Positions 35,982-44,288 of a DNA stretch of 64,000 nt are shown here, piece after piece; the first letter of the stretch is position 1; each line of letters starts with the position of its first letter. The position numbers and the translations under genes were made by a program. The DNA is from JAFDVL01 sp963794955 (GTDB taxonomy: Bacteria > Acidobacteriota > Blastocatellia > RBC074), in assembly GCA_963794955.1 (NCBI GenBank), contig CAWCGF010000032.1, positions 70,309-134,308 on the forward strand, given 5' to 3'. A model generated the notes under the pieces. It saw only the letters and a list, made by a program, of their open reading frames with translations. It made no database searches and was not told where the DNA came from.

Positions 35982-37313
35982 TCATTTAAGCGCAGGCGAA
36001 GGTCCTTGTTGATTTGCCTGAAGCGGGGCGACCAGCACCCTGTCAATTCTTCGTTTATCCATAGCTATCACTTCAAAGCGATAGCCGTCCCACTCAAAAT
36101 GATCGGCGACCGAGGGGATGCGCCCCAACTGTAACAACATGAACCCAGCCAGCGTGTAGAAGGAGACTTCTTCCTCATGGAGCCGTTTCTCGAGGCGCAG
36201 AATCTTTCTGCATTCTTCCATGGGTAACATGCCATCCAGCAGCCAGGAACCATCCTCGCGCTGCACCGCCTGCGGTTCCTGTGGCTGCTCAAGCGGCGGC
36301 ATCTCACCGACCAGCTCGGTCAGTATGTCTGTGAGCGTCACCAGTCCTTCAACGCCACCGTACTCATCAATCACCAGCGCCAGGTGAATGCCGGATTGCC
36401 TGAAGCGCTCCAATGCCTTCAGCGCCGACATGCTTTCCGGCACAAAGAGTGGCGGATGCACCTGCTGCCGCAGGTCAATCGGCTGATCGGCGAGACTGCG
36501 CGCCAGCAGGTCCCGCGCGAAGGCAATGCCAACGATGTTGTCCAGCGTTCCCTGTATCACCGGCAAGCGGGAATGCGAACTGCTGCTGATCTTTTGTCGC
36601 ATCTGCTCGAAGGAATCATCCACATCAAGCCAGATGCAGTTGGTGCGTGGCGTCATCAACTTACCCACCGGCACATCAGCGAGTCGGAAGATGCGCCCCA
36701 CCAGTTCTCGTTCGGCCTGATGAAAGATGCCCGATTGCGCGCCTTGCTCCATCAAGCCTTTGATCTCATCTTCGGTCACCGGCGGTTCCGTCATCTCCCG
36801 CATGCCCAGGACGCGCAGCACAGTCTCGGTTGAGAAATGCAGCAGGTGAACGAACGGAGCGGTGACGAAGGACAGGAATCGCATCGGCGCAGCCATTGCC
36901 GCAGCGATACGTTCGGGGCTGCGCAACGCGATTCTCTTGGGAACCAGTTCACCGATGACAAGGGTGAGAAACGTAATGGCAAGCACGACGATGGATAGCG
37001 CCAGCGACTTGCTGTAAGCCGCGAGCCACGCAATCTGGCTCAGCCGCGCCGCCAGTTGTTCCGCAATCGTGATCCCGCTGTAGGCTCCGGCGAAAATACC
37101 AATCAGCGTAATGCCAATTTGAATCGCAGAAAGAAAATGACCGGGCGATTCAGCCAGCGCCAGTGCTGCCCGCGCTTTGGGGTTGCCCTCCTCCGCCCAT
37201 TGTCGCAGCCTCGCTTTACGCGACGATACCACCGCAAACTCCGACATTGCCAGCAAACCGTTGGCGAGGATCAACCCCAGAATGAACAAAATTTCAGGAA
37301 TAATCATTGACAT
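35982..37313 (-). CDS. CNNM/CorC-type transporter (hemolysin family protein)
   Basis: A 443-residue protein. The DUF21/CNNM membrane domain (about 1-200) has LANGLLAMSEFAVVSSRKAR and SAIQIGITLIGIFAGAYSG. A CBS pair covers about 210-340 (VGKLMTPRTNCIWLD, SRLPVIQGTLDNIVGI, VPESMSALKALERF, LALVIDEYGGVEGLVTL). A C-terminal CorC_HlyC domain follows. The family exports or regulates Mg2+ and other divalent cations. The start at 37313 has GGGAG seven bases upstream. Together with the P-type ATPase and antiporters it adds to the cation-homeostasis content of the island. Confidence 0.95.
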   Translation of the reverse strand: MSMIIPEILFILGLILANGLLAMSEFAVVSSRKARLRQWAEEGNPKARAALALAESPGHFLSAIQIGITLIGIFAGAYSGITIAEQLAARLSQIAWLAAYSKSLALSIVVLAITFLTLVIGELVPKRIALRSPERIAAAMAAPMRFLSFVTAPFVHLLHFSTETVLRVLGMREMTEPPVTEDEIKGLMEQGAQSGIFHQAERELVGRIFRLADVPVGKLMTPRTNCIWLDVDDSFEQMRQKISSSSHSRLPVIQGTLDNIVGIAFARDLLARSLADQPIDLRQQVHPPLFVPESMSALKALERFRQSGIHLALVIDEYGGVEGLVTLTDILTELVGEMPPLEQPQEPQAVQREDGSWLLDGMLPMEECRKILRLEKRLHEEEVSFYTLAGFMLLQLGRIPSVADHFEWDGYRFEVIAMDKRRIDRVLVAPLQANQQGPSPALK

Positions 37314-37851
37314 CTTTCGCTCCCTTATTATGAGAAGTCACCAGTGTAGCAAATTGCCCCTTGCCAGCCCCAAATCGCCCCCTGTTTCCACCCGTTGACC
37401 AATCGCTTCAATGAAATTTGTATGACAACAGATTTGTGAGCAACACGGATGCCTGATGCCGCGCGAAATTTCGCAACGATTGTTTTCAGGCGTCAGATCA
37501 GCGGTGGGCGAAACTTCATAAGGCGAAGCGTGAATTTCCCCACTGAGCACCTTAGCGATGCATTCAAGCGATGAATTTATCTGCTCGTCTCCGGTTGGTA
37601 TGCCGATTGCCCTATGAATTGAGGAGTAAAGGAATAACTGATCCAGGCAGCAATCAAAGTGGCCCGAATCTTCGGCATCGAAATCGAGTTGCATAACAGT
37701 TGGCTGCTCACCCGCTCTGAATTGAAGATGTGAACGAGCCATCGTTGATGATGGTCGCGCATGCTCGCCGTGTTCGGTCGAGGTTGTTCACTCGACACCA
37801 GCAAAGCAACGAGGTTGATAACAGTTTCCGTAACCACGAAAGGATATTGAG
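37314..37851. other. 538-bp divergent spacer without a clear gene
   Basis: Lies between the CorC-type gene (minus) and the Usp gene (plus). A minus-strand open frame of 134 codons shows no family resemblance. The only signal recognised is the sigma-54-like site at 37596-37611. Confidence 0.5.
37596..37611 (+). promoter_or_regulatory. Sigma-54-like promoter upstream of the tandem Usp gene
   Basis: TGGTATGCCGATTGCC, with exact GG-N10-GC spacing and a TTGC -12 box; two mismatches fall in the -24 region. The Usp start is 240 bp downstream, so this would imply a long leader. Weaker than the other four sites. Confidence 0.45.
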
Positions 37852-38745
37852 ATGACAGACAAGATGAAAATTGTGATTGCCTATGACGGTTCAGATTGTG
37901 CCGATGCTGGGCTCGCCGATTTGCAACGCGCCGGATTGCCGTCCGAGGTGGAGGCCATCGTCCTGACAGTGGACGAACAGTGGCTGCCCGTGCCAACCAG
38001 CTACTGGATGATGAAAACGAGCCACGATTCAACCTATCCGGTCGCTGAGGAAGTGCGGGAGATGGCAAAGCGCGCCGCTATGAGTTTGCAGGAATTCTTT
38101 CCCGCCTGGGAAGTGCGCGCCGAATCACACAGCGGCTCTCCGGCTTCCATCATTCTCGCCGCTGCTGAGGAATGGAAACCCGATCTACTGGTCGTCGGTT
38201 CACACGGACGCACCGGTCTGATGAAGTTGTTGCTCGGCAGTGTGTCGCAGAAAGTGCTTCATCATTCACCTTGTGCCGTGCGTGTGGCGCGTGGCCGCGC
38301 CGTGCCAATGGACGCTCCGCTCAAAATCATTGTCGGTGTGGACGGTTCAACGGGCGCGGAAGCCGCCGCCCGCGCTGTGGCAAAACGGGCGTGGCCTGCG
38401 GAGACGCAAGTCGTGCTGGTCTCGGCTGTACCTCCTATCCCTGTCGTCACGAGCAGTCACATGGTCATGACTATGTCACAGTGGTTCGAGGAAGAGCGCG
38501 CCAGAGTGTATGGCATCGCCGAAAAGCTGGAGCGGGAAATACGCGCGGCAGGACTCAGCGTCAGCACACTGCTCCGGGAAGGTGAGGCCAAGAGCGTTCT
38601 GCTCGAGGAAGCGGAACGACTGGGCGCAGATTGCATCTTTGTCGGCGCGGCGGGAATGAGCGCGGTTGATCGCTTCCTACTCGGCAGCGTGTCAGGAGCG
38701 GTGGCGGCGCGCGCCGACTGCTCGGTTGAAGTAGTGCGCAATTGA
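37852..38745 (+). CDS. Tandem universal stress protein (two UspA domains)
   Basis: A 297-residue protein. Domain 1, about 1-145: KIVIAYDGSDCADAGLADLQ, and VGSHGRTGLMKLLLGSVSQK. Domain 2, about 155-295: KIIVGVDGSTGAEAAAR, and VGAAGMSAVDRFLLGSVSG. The ATP loop is well kept in domain 1; in domain 2 the first Gly-x-x-Gly reads GAAG. It resembles the decayed usp gene at 9080 more than the 27748 gene, notably in PAWEVRAESHSGS. AAGGATAT precedes the start. Confidence 0.94.
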   Translation: MTDKMKIVIAYDGSDCADAGLADLQRAGLPSEVEAIVLTVDEQWLPVPTSYWMMKTSHDSTYPVAEEVREMAKRAAMSLQEFFPAWEVRAESHSGSPASIILAAAEEWKPDLLVVGSHGRTGLMKLLLGSVSQKVLHHSPCAVRVARGRAVPMDAPLKIIVGVDGSTGAEAAARAVAKRAWPAETQVVLVSAVPPIPVVTSSHMVMTMSQWFEEERARVYGIAEKLEREIRAAGLSVSTLLREGEAKSVLLEEAERLGADCIFVGAAGMSAVDRFLLGSVSGAVAARADCSVEVVRN

Positions 38746-38837
38746 AAGAAAAAAGTATGACAACGATTTATACCCTCGAGTTTGCGCAAATCACGTTGGG
38801 CGATAGCGCGCAAGCGGGTGTGAGTCACGGCTGGCTT

Positions 38838-39401
38838 TTATTTGCGCATCATCCGATAACAAATCCACGCGCCCCAACTCCACGACACGCACAACACAAC
38901 CAATCCGACACCGCGTGTTAGCAAGGCGATTTTCGCGTCCTGTTCCAGTAGGCCAGCCTGCACCAGCAAATATTCCCAATCGTGATACGCATCGCCGCCG
39001 CCCACACTGACCAGCGGCAATTGCATCGCCTGTGCATCGCCGATGTAAGTCGCCAGATTGTACAAGCTGAATGACAGCCAACAGCCTGCAACAGAGATAC
39101 CAAAGTAATCGCGTTGGTACAGCAAAATGACTGTCGCAATGACAGGCGCTGCGATTTGCGTGAGGCTGCCGCCCGCGATGCCCATAAATTCGCCGAGAAA
39201 CCCAAACAACAGATGCCCCAACTCATGCAGCCCAAACGTTAAGCCGCCGAACCAGCTTGCGTAGACCGGATCGCGCATGTGATTAATTCCGACATACGCG
39301 AGATAAAGCAGCAGCGGTAAACGAAGCAACCCGCTTCGCTCTCGGCTCCATTCGACCGCATCGTTTTTACAGGCAGAGAAAAATTCGGCGACAGCTTGCA
39401 T
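38838..39401 (-). CDS. Membrane protein with HExxH motif (putative metallopeptidase)
   Basis: A 187-residue integral membrane protein with about four or five helices. A zinc-protease-like HELGH motif sits at 59-63 (FGLHELGHLLFGFLGEFMG) at the edge of a helix, as in M50-like peptidases. Later segments include GISVAGCWLSFSLYNLATYI and a loop DAYHDWEYLL. ATG 39401 is chosen because GGAGG lies nine bases upstream; the longer frame to 39467 lacks one. No second canonical M50 motif is obvious, so substrate and activity are unknown. Confidence 0.65.
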   Translation of the reverse strand: MQAVAEFFSACKNDAVEWSRERSGLLRLPLLLYLAYVGINHMRDPVYASWFGGLTFGLHELGHLLFGFLGEFMGIAGGSLTQIAAPVIATVILLYQRDYFGISVAGCWLSFSLYNLATYIGDAQAMQLPLVSVGGGDAYHDWEYLLVQAGLLEQDAKIALLTRGVGLVVLCVSWSWGAWICYRMMRK

Positions 39402-39492
39402 GCGAGGTGGCCTCCAGGTTCTGGCGAGGCTTGTGGCACTGTACTGTAATTGAAAAGGAGCGGGCAAGAAAAAAGTAGATGGCAGACGGGAG

Positions 39493-40064
39493 TTATTGCT
39501 TGGGTGAAAATAGCTTTTTCACTGGATGACCATGTTCCTTCATTACCTGTTTCAGGCTATCGGCTAGTAAAGGCGCATTCGTGCTAAGAATTTGATATTC
39601 TTCGGCGGCCTTCTTGTTGCTGGTCGTCATCACATACAAAAGGATTAAGGAAAAACGATGTTCTTCGTGTGGCTATCCCTAGACTAACTCGTTTCTCTAA
39701 ATACGGAATGTGTGGGCCGCTTCCTTCAGGTTTACTCGCACACGGCATAGCTCGTAGTAAAACAAGGCATAGTTTGGTTTCCAGTCACCCGCATCAACAA
39801 AGGTGGACGGCGTTGAGAAAGCTGTCTTTTGCTGCTTCAAAATCGCCGTGCTTGAGTAGGTTTTTGCCTTCTTTGTAATATTTCTCAAAATCAGATGAAT
39901 CTGGCACGATGCTTTCGACCTGACCGGTTGGCAGTGGTGGTGGCGGTGGTGTGATGGACTTAACCACACTAGCGTCAAAGTTTGGCATTATCGCCCCAAG
40001 CATAAAGCCCTAGACTGTCGCTGGCGAACAGTAATGTCAGCACGAATGCCGCAATTAAAATCAT
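39493..40064 (-). pseudogene. Broken membrane-anchored TPR protein gene downstream of the TerY-type triad
   Basis: Homology blocks run in order across three frames. ATG 40064 starts MILIAAFVLTLLFASDS, a single membrane helix. A proline-rich linker follows (SITPPPPPLPTG), then a TPR block (YYKEGKNLLKHGDFEAAKDS). Next comes KPNYALFYYELCRVRVNLKE, and finally the C-terminal TPR FSLILLYVMTTSNKKAAEEY with end KLFSPKQ. At least two frameshifts and some stops separate the blocks. The layout (helix, Pro-rich linker, TPRs) suggests a scaffold partner of the kinase. Sequencing error could explain some of the breaks. Confidence 0.6.
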
Positions 40065-41865
40065 AGATAATCGGCCTGCTGCTATTGTGACAACTCATCA
40101 CTTCCAGGTTTTTGTCGGCTTCGGCGACTGCTTGTTTGGCTTTGGTGAGCGCGGGCAAAACCTGTTGTTGCCTGGCTTCGAGTTGCTGTTTGAGTTGGTG
40201 CAGATACTGGGCGCTGCTCGTGATTTCGTGCTCCAACCGGGACTTATGATGACTGGCTTCTGGGAGCGCTTCATAGTCCCACAGTTTGGCATTTAAGTCC
40301 TGTACTTTGGCCGCATACGATTGCGCTTCTTTCGGGCTAACCAGCTTTGGTTCAGTCTCGCGGATGTAGTCATCGGCCTCTTTTCGTCGCTGCACAATTA
40401 TTTTCGCCAGGGGCAGATTGGGTATATCGAATTGCGCCGTGAAAAGCGTTTGCATTGCTTTGTCATCTCGCTCTTTTGTGGCTCCGGCAATCCACCTAAC
40501 TGTCAGTAGGACGAGGGGCAGCAGCCAAAACGAGGCACAAAAACCGCCGACCATGGCGCTGAAAACCCCGCCCAACCCAGCAAAAATAATCCCCAGCCAT
40601 TTACGGACGCGCATTTCTTTGGCGTATTCGATCACGGCAGGCGAGAGTTGTGGAACTACCGTGACGTGTTGCTCGTGAGACTCAAGCGATTGCAGCTTTT
40701 CGACTTGCGCCCAGATCTCGTCCAGGCGAAAGGCGCTGGGGGATTGTCGCGCTTCCGCCGGATTGAAATTGAACAGGCGAATCCGCGCCCGCGTTTCGAT
40801 CTGACACCACGGGCATTCTGTCAGGGCTTCGTGGTAATAATGCCCGCTGTGCAACACGCAGCGTTGGAGCGAGCTTGCCAATTGCGTCAACGGTGTGATC
40901 CATTCGTGTGAAGGGGGACGATCCGTCGCCAAAAACGCACGGCGCAAGAGTTCGGTCAGCGTGGCAGGCAGCGCGTCAAAGGATAAGGTTCCCGGTGGCG
41001 GTTGCATTTGCCGAGTTGCCGCATCTGTCCCGTAAGCAAAGCGTCGTTCCCGCATCGCTTTTTCGAGCGGCATCTCGCCCGCGCCCAGAAACCGGCCCGA
41101 ATACGGATGCCGTCCCAAAAACAAAAGCTGAAAGATCACGACAGCCAGACCAAAGCAATCGTGTTCCTGCGTGCGATCAATTTCATTGAAGGGGAGTCCC
41201 TGCAATTCCGGCGGCGTGTATTCGGGAAAGCCGCCTTCGCAGCGATAGGTTTTGCCCGCGGCGGATAGTTGAAAGCTATCGCAATCCAGCAAGTATACGG
41301 TCGCCTTTTTCGTCACCAAAATATTCTTCGGATTGACATCGCCAATCACAAAACCCTGTTCGTGCAGCGCGGCCACGGCACGCGCAATGTTCGTGGCGAC
41401 GTGAATCAGAAATGACCACGAGGCATCGGGGAATTTTTTGAGACGGCTTTTCGGACTGTGTAACGTATGCACTTCTTCGGCCTGGCCGATTTTGCGCATC
41501 AGAAAGCCGATGACATTGCCATCCGGTGTGTCGCGCAGCACTTCGACAGGCCACGCCGCAATCTTGCAGAGATGTTCGGTGCCAAGCTGCGCCATCACGA
41601 TAAGCTTTTCGGCTTTTTCTGCGGCGGGAACTTCATGATAAATCTTGACCACAAGATCAGGCTGCCCTTGTAGATCGTAGACTGTGCCTTCGCCGCCCAC
41701 GCCGATCTTCTTCCCCAGCACCACGGCCTGTTGCTGCGAGTTATAAATCCCTTTGGGAAAGGCGGACGTTAAGTCTGCCTTGATGTGCGAAACAGGCGCA
41801 ACGGGTTCCTCCGCGATTTCCACTGGGAGTTGATCTGCTGGCCGGGTTTTCAGCTTCATTGTCAT
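39988..41865 (-). CDS. Protein kinase of the TerY-P triad, with zinc motif and membrane segment
   Basis: A 625-residue kinase-like protein. Gly-rich loop IGVGGEGTVYDL (about 55), Lys in LVVKIYHE, catalytic loop VIGDVNPKNILV (HRD replaced by IGD; Asp and Asn retained) and DFG position LLDCDSF. This divergent set is typical of kinases linked to TerY VWA proteins. Then comes a CPWC zinc motif (about 368), two hydrophobic helices (about 440-480) and a C-terminal coiled coil. The last ~33 residues (from VMSCHNSS) overlap the next gene in a different frame; a one-base shift would give a natural stop after SDELSQ. The start overlaps the PP2C stop (ATGA). Confidence 0.85.
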   Translation of the reverse strand: MTMKLKTRPADQLPVEIAEEPVAPVSHIKADLTSAFPKGIYNSQQQAVVLGKKIGVGGEGTVYDLQGQPDLVVKIYHEVPAAEKAEKLIVMAQLGTEHLCKIAAWPVEVLRDTPDGNVIGFLMRKIGQAEEVHTLHSPKSRLKKFPDASWSFLIHVATNIARAVAALHEQGFVIGDVNPKNILVTKKATVYLLDCDSFQLSAAGKTYRCEGGFPEYTPPELQGLPFNEIDRTQEHDCFGLAVVIFQLLFLGRHPYSGRFLGAGEMPLEKAMRERRFAYGTDAATRQMQPPPGTLSFDALPATLTELLRRAFLATDRPPSHEWITPLTQLASSLQRCVLHSGHYYHEALTECPWCQIETRARIRLFNFNPAEARQSPSAFRLDEIWAQVEKLQSLESHEQHVTVVPQLSPAVIEYAKEMRVRKWLGIIFAGLGGVFSAMVGGFCASFWLLPLVLLTVRWIAGATKERDDKAMQTLFTAQFDIPNLPLAKIIVQRRKEADDYIRETEPKLVSPKEAQSYAAKVQDLNAKLWDYEALPEASHHKSRLEHEITSSAQYLHQLKQQLEARQQQVLPALTKAKQAVAEADKNLEVMSCHNSSRPIIYDFNCGIRADITVRQRQSRALCLGR

Positions 41866-42632
41866 TTTCTGCTGGCGAGGATCAAGGTCTTGTCGTCATC
41901 CGTCCGGGCATTGATTTTCTCTGAGCTTAGATAAACGGCGAGCGATTGGGAAAGTTCCTCGGAAAACCCCGCTGGGCGTGGTCGCAGCCAGGCGAACAAG
42001 GGCGTAAAGAATGGAGCATGCGCTGTCTTCGTGCGGTAATCCAACACCAGGTTTTGAATGCCATCCGTAAACAGCGCAACTTCGTCTACCGTGTGCTGAT
42101 GCAGCATGACGACACATTTTTTCGGGGCTTCAGCATCGGTCAAAAAGTTCGTAGTATTCGCATATTCGCCCTGTTGCGGCCAGCACACGATGTTGTAGTT
42201 GTCACTTGCCGCGCGGGTCGCTTCGACGATGGCTCCATCGCCGAGTTGAAAGTACACGGCACATGTCGGCGCGATTACTGCCGCCAGGAAGGTACAGGCA
42301 AAATCCGTGCTGACGTGGTGCGCGGTTGCGGCTTGTTGCTGGACGGCTTGACGGAAGCGATCAATCCACCACGTGATGAATTCCTGCGACAAGTGCGCGA
42401 CTGAACCACCGGCAGCGAAGTAGCTTTTGACATCCGCCACGAATAAATCGCAGGCGAGCGTTGCGCCGAGGTGCGCTTGCGTGGCGCTGCCCGCGCCATC
42501 GGAAGCGACTGCCAGCAGGATTTCTGTGCCTCCTGTGTCGGTCAGCGTTTCGGCACGGCAGGCGTCCTGCAAAGGGGCGCTGCTTTTGGCGTGGGACGTA
42601 CCGATGACAGAGGCGAAACCGTATTTCCACAT
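41862..42632 (-). CDS. PP2C-family serine/threonine phosphatase of the TerY-P triad
   Basis: A 256-residue PP2C_2-type phosphatase. Metal-ligand motifs are PLQDACRA and LAVASDGAGSATQAHLGA, then FQLGDGAIVEA and VALFTDGIQNLVL. It is encoded between the VWA gene and the kinase gene, the fixed order of the TerY-P triad described with Ter stress systems. It probably reverses the kinase. ATG 42632 is used; no strong ribosome site is visible and an inverted repeat lies just upstream. Confidence 0.88.
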   Translation of the reverse strand: MWKYGFASVIGTSHAKSSAPLQDACRAETLTDTGGTEILLAVASDGAGSATQAHLGATLACDLFVADVKSYFAAGGSVAHLSQEFITWWIDRFRQAVQQQAATAHHVSTDFACTFLAAVIAPTCAVYFQLGDGAIVEATRAASDNYNIVCWPQQGEYANTTNFLTDAEAPKKCVVMLHQHTVDEVALFTDGIQNLVLDYRTKTAHAPFFTPLFAWLRPRPAGFSEELSQSLAVYLSSEKINARTDDDKTLILASRK

Positions 42633-42652
42633 AGATAACAATGTCTTTAGTC

Positions 42653-42707
42653 ATTGGTCATTGGTTAAGAGTCAACAGGAATTCATCACAAGTGACCAAT
42701 GACCAAT
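42653..42707. repeat. Inverted repeat between the VWA and PP2C genes
   Basis: Perfect 13-bp arms ATTGGTCATTGGT (42653-42665) and ACCAATGACCAAT (42695-42707), 29-nt loop. Each arm is itself a doubled ATTGGTC-type unit. It may attenuate or stabilise the transcript between the two genes. Confidence 0.55.
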
Positions 42708-42714
42708 AACAACC

Positions 42715-43467
42715 TTACCGCAGCGAAGCCCAGCCATCTGGGGCAATGGGATTTTTTAGTGGGATGTCGTCGCCTGGAATCGAGCGCGAGACGGCGCTGA
42801 GTGACGAAGACAGCCACACGAACATTTCCTGAAACCGCAATCCGTTCAAGCGTAACGGTTGTCGCACGGCAATGCGGCTGAGCACCTCGAAGTCTGCGCC
42901 TTCGACGCCGACGGCAAAAAAGGCGAAGGACTTCGCTTCTTCTCCTGCGCGCACGATCTCCGCCGCGCGCCGCCAATCATCGGTCGGCTCGCCGTCGCTC
43001 ATCAGGAAAATCCAGGGGCGATAATACGAAATGCCGTTGTGTCGGTACGCGGCTTTGCGATCCTGTAACAACGCGACAGCTTTCTCGATAGCTTTGCCGA
43101 TAGGTGTATCGCCCTCGGCTTTGAGTTTCGGCGGACGAAACAAATCGGGCGTTTGAAAATCCGTCAGGCGGCGCACTGGGCCGAACGTCACCAGTGATAA
43201 TTCCACGCGTTTGACGGCCAGTTCATCCATCATCAATTCAGCACGGAAGGCGGCAATGCCAGCATTCAATTCATCAATTGGCCTGACCGTACCTGGCGTG
43301 TGACCCTCGTGCAAGAGCTTTTGCACGGGCGACGTGGGCTGCGGGCTTTTCTTTTCGTCATTCATTGACCCGGACGTATCCAGCAGCAGGATGCACGGAC
43401 AACGCGGTTCCGGGTTATCTACGAATTCAGGATCGGGGAAGGGAATTTGATCAAATGCTTCAGCCAC
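42715..43467 (-). CDS. TerY-like VWA-domain protein
   Basis: A 250-residue cytosolic von Willebrand A protein. The MIDAS motif is LLLDTSGSMNDE (Asp30), with Thr in EGDTPIGKAI and Asp in LMSDGEPTDDW. The segment LNAGIAAFRAELMMDELAVK matches TerY. It is the first gene of the VWA-PP2C-kinase triad. In Ter-associated systems this triad is thought to form a phosphorylation-controlled, metal-dependent complex. No terC/terD genes are nearby, so this is a stand-alone triad. Confidence 0.9.
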   Translation of the reverse strand: MAEAFDQIPFPDPEFVDNPEPRCPCILLLDTSGSMNDEKKSPQPTSPVQKLLHEGHTPGTVRPIDELNAGIAAFRAELMMDELAVKRVELSLVTFGPVRRLTDFQTPDLFRPPKLKAEGDTPIGKAIEKAVALLQDRKAAYRHNGISYYRPWIFLMSDGEPTDDWRRAAEIVRAGEEAKSFAFFAVGVEGADFEVLSRIAVRQPLRLNGLRFQEMFVWLSSSLSAVSRSIPGDDIPLKNPIAPDGWASLR

Positions 43468-43710
43468 GGCACAATCTCCTCACGCTTAAGAGAGCAGTTT
43501 TTCCACTGGAAAACGGGAGCTAATTGTAGCAGCAGGATAGGATCAGAAGGCAAGATAATTAACAGTCTGAGGGGCGCTTGCTTCAGGACGAACGCCAATG
43601 CTGGTTCATAGGTGATGCGCAACTTCATCGTCAGAACGTTAGAACTTTGTTGCCAAACGAGAGAGGGAATTGACGTAGGGCGAAGGCGATTGTTAGGATG
43701 ACAGTGCGCA

Positions 43711-44136
43711 ATGACAAGTAAACTTACAACGACAGTTCGCCTGCGTGCCGCTTTGGCCTTACTCCTGTTGGTCTTTGGGTGGCTCGCTGTCCCAGCTTCG
43801 GTGACGGCCTGGGAGTCAGATATTTGCGGGATGGCGTGCTGTATTGAAGAGGGTTATTGTTGTTGTACAATCCGCCGCGCCTATGTTGAAGGCCAGGAAC
43901 CAGAGCCGGGTGAAATCGCTTTCAATATTAAATCTGAGTTGCAAGCCCCCTGTCCCTCTGGCTGCGCCAGTTCGGTGCCTTCGGCACAAATCGCCTTGTT
44001 CCGTCTTCATCCTGCGCTCTCTCCTGCGGTGGATGTGGCAATTAACTCCCTCCGCTATGATTGGGAGCCGGGGATCATTCATTATCCTTTTGCCGCGCAA
44101 CTGTCTTCCCCACGTGCGCCCCCTTGCCGCGCCTAA
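43711..44136 (+). CDS. Small secreted cysteine-rich protein
   Basis: A 141-residue protein with a signal peptide (LRAALALLLLVFGWLAVPAS). A dense cysteine cluster at the start of the mature part (DICGMACCIEEGYCCC) and one later pair (APCPSGC) suggest metal or disulfide chemistry. The second half lacks Cys apart from the end and has no recognised domain. It lies upstream of the TonB-type receptor on the same strand. I do not know the family. Confidence 0.55.
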   Translation: MTSKLTTTVRLRAALALLLLVFGWLAVPASVTAWESDICGMACCIEEGYCCCTIRRAYVEGQEPEPGEIAFNIKSELQAPCPSGCASSVPSAQIALFRLHPALSPAVDVAINSLRYDWEPGIIHYPFAAQLSSPRAPPCRA

Positions 44137-44221
44137 TCCTTTCGATTGAATTTCGTGATCAATAAATTATGACGAACTATGCCTGCCAAAGTGCAGGATA
44201 GTACCACTTTATTCGTCGTCG

Positions 44222-44264
44222 CTTTGAAATCCGCTTTGGCACTTTGTCCGCGCGGATTTCAAAG
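44222..44264. promoter_or_regulatory. Hairpin upstream of the TonB-type receptor gene
   Basis: Perfect 13-bp inverted repeat (CTTTGAAATCCGC / GCGGATTTCAAAG) with a 17-nt loop, 25 bases before the receptor start codon and just ahead of its ribosome site (AAGGAG). It could act on initiation or stability, or bind a regulator. Confidence 0.5.
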
Positions 44265-44288
44265 ATGATGCACAAGGAGTTAGGCTTT

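Noticed and set aside
35680..35985. 101-codon minus-strand frame upstream of nfeD
   Set aside because: No resemblance, no ribosome site, contains the sigma-54 promoter candidate.
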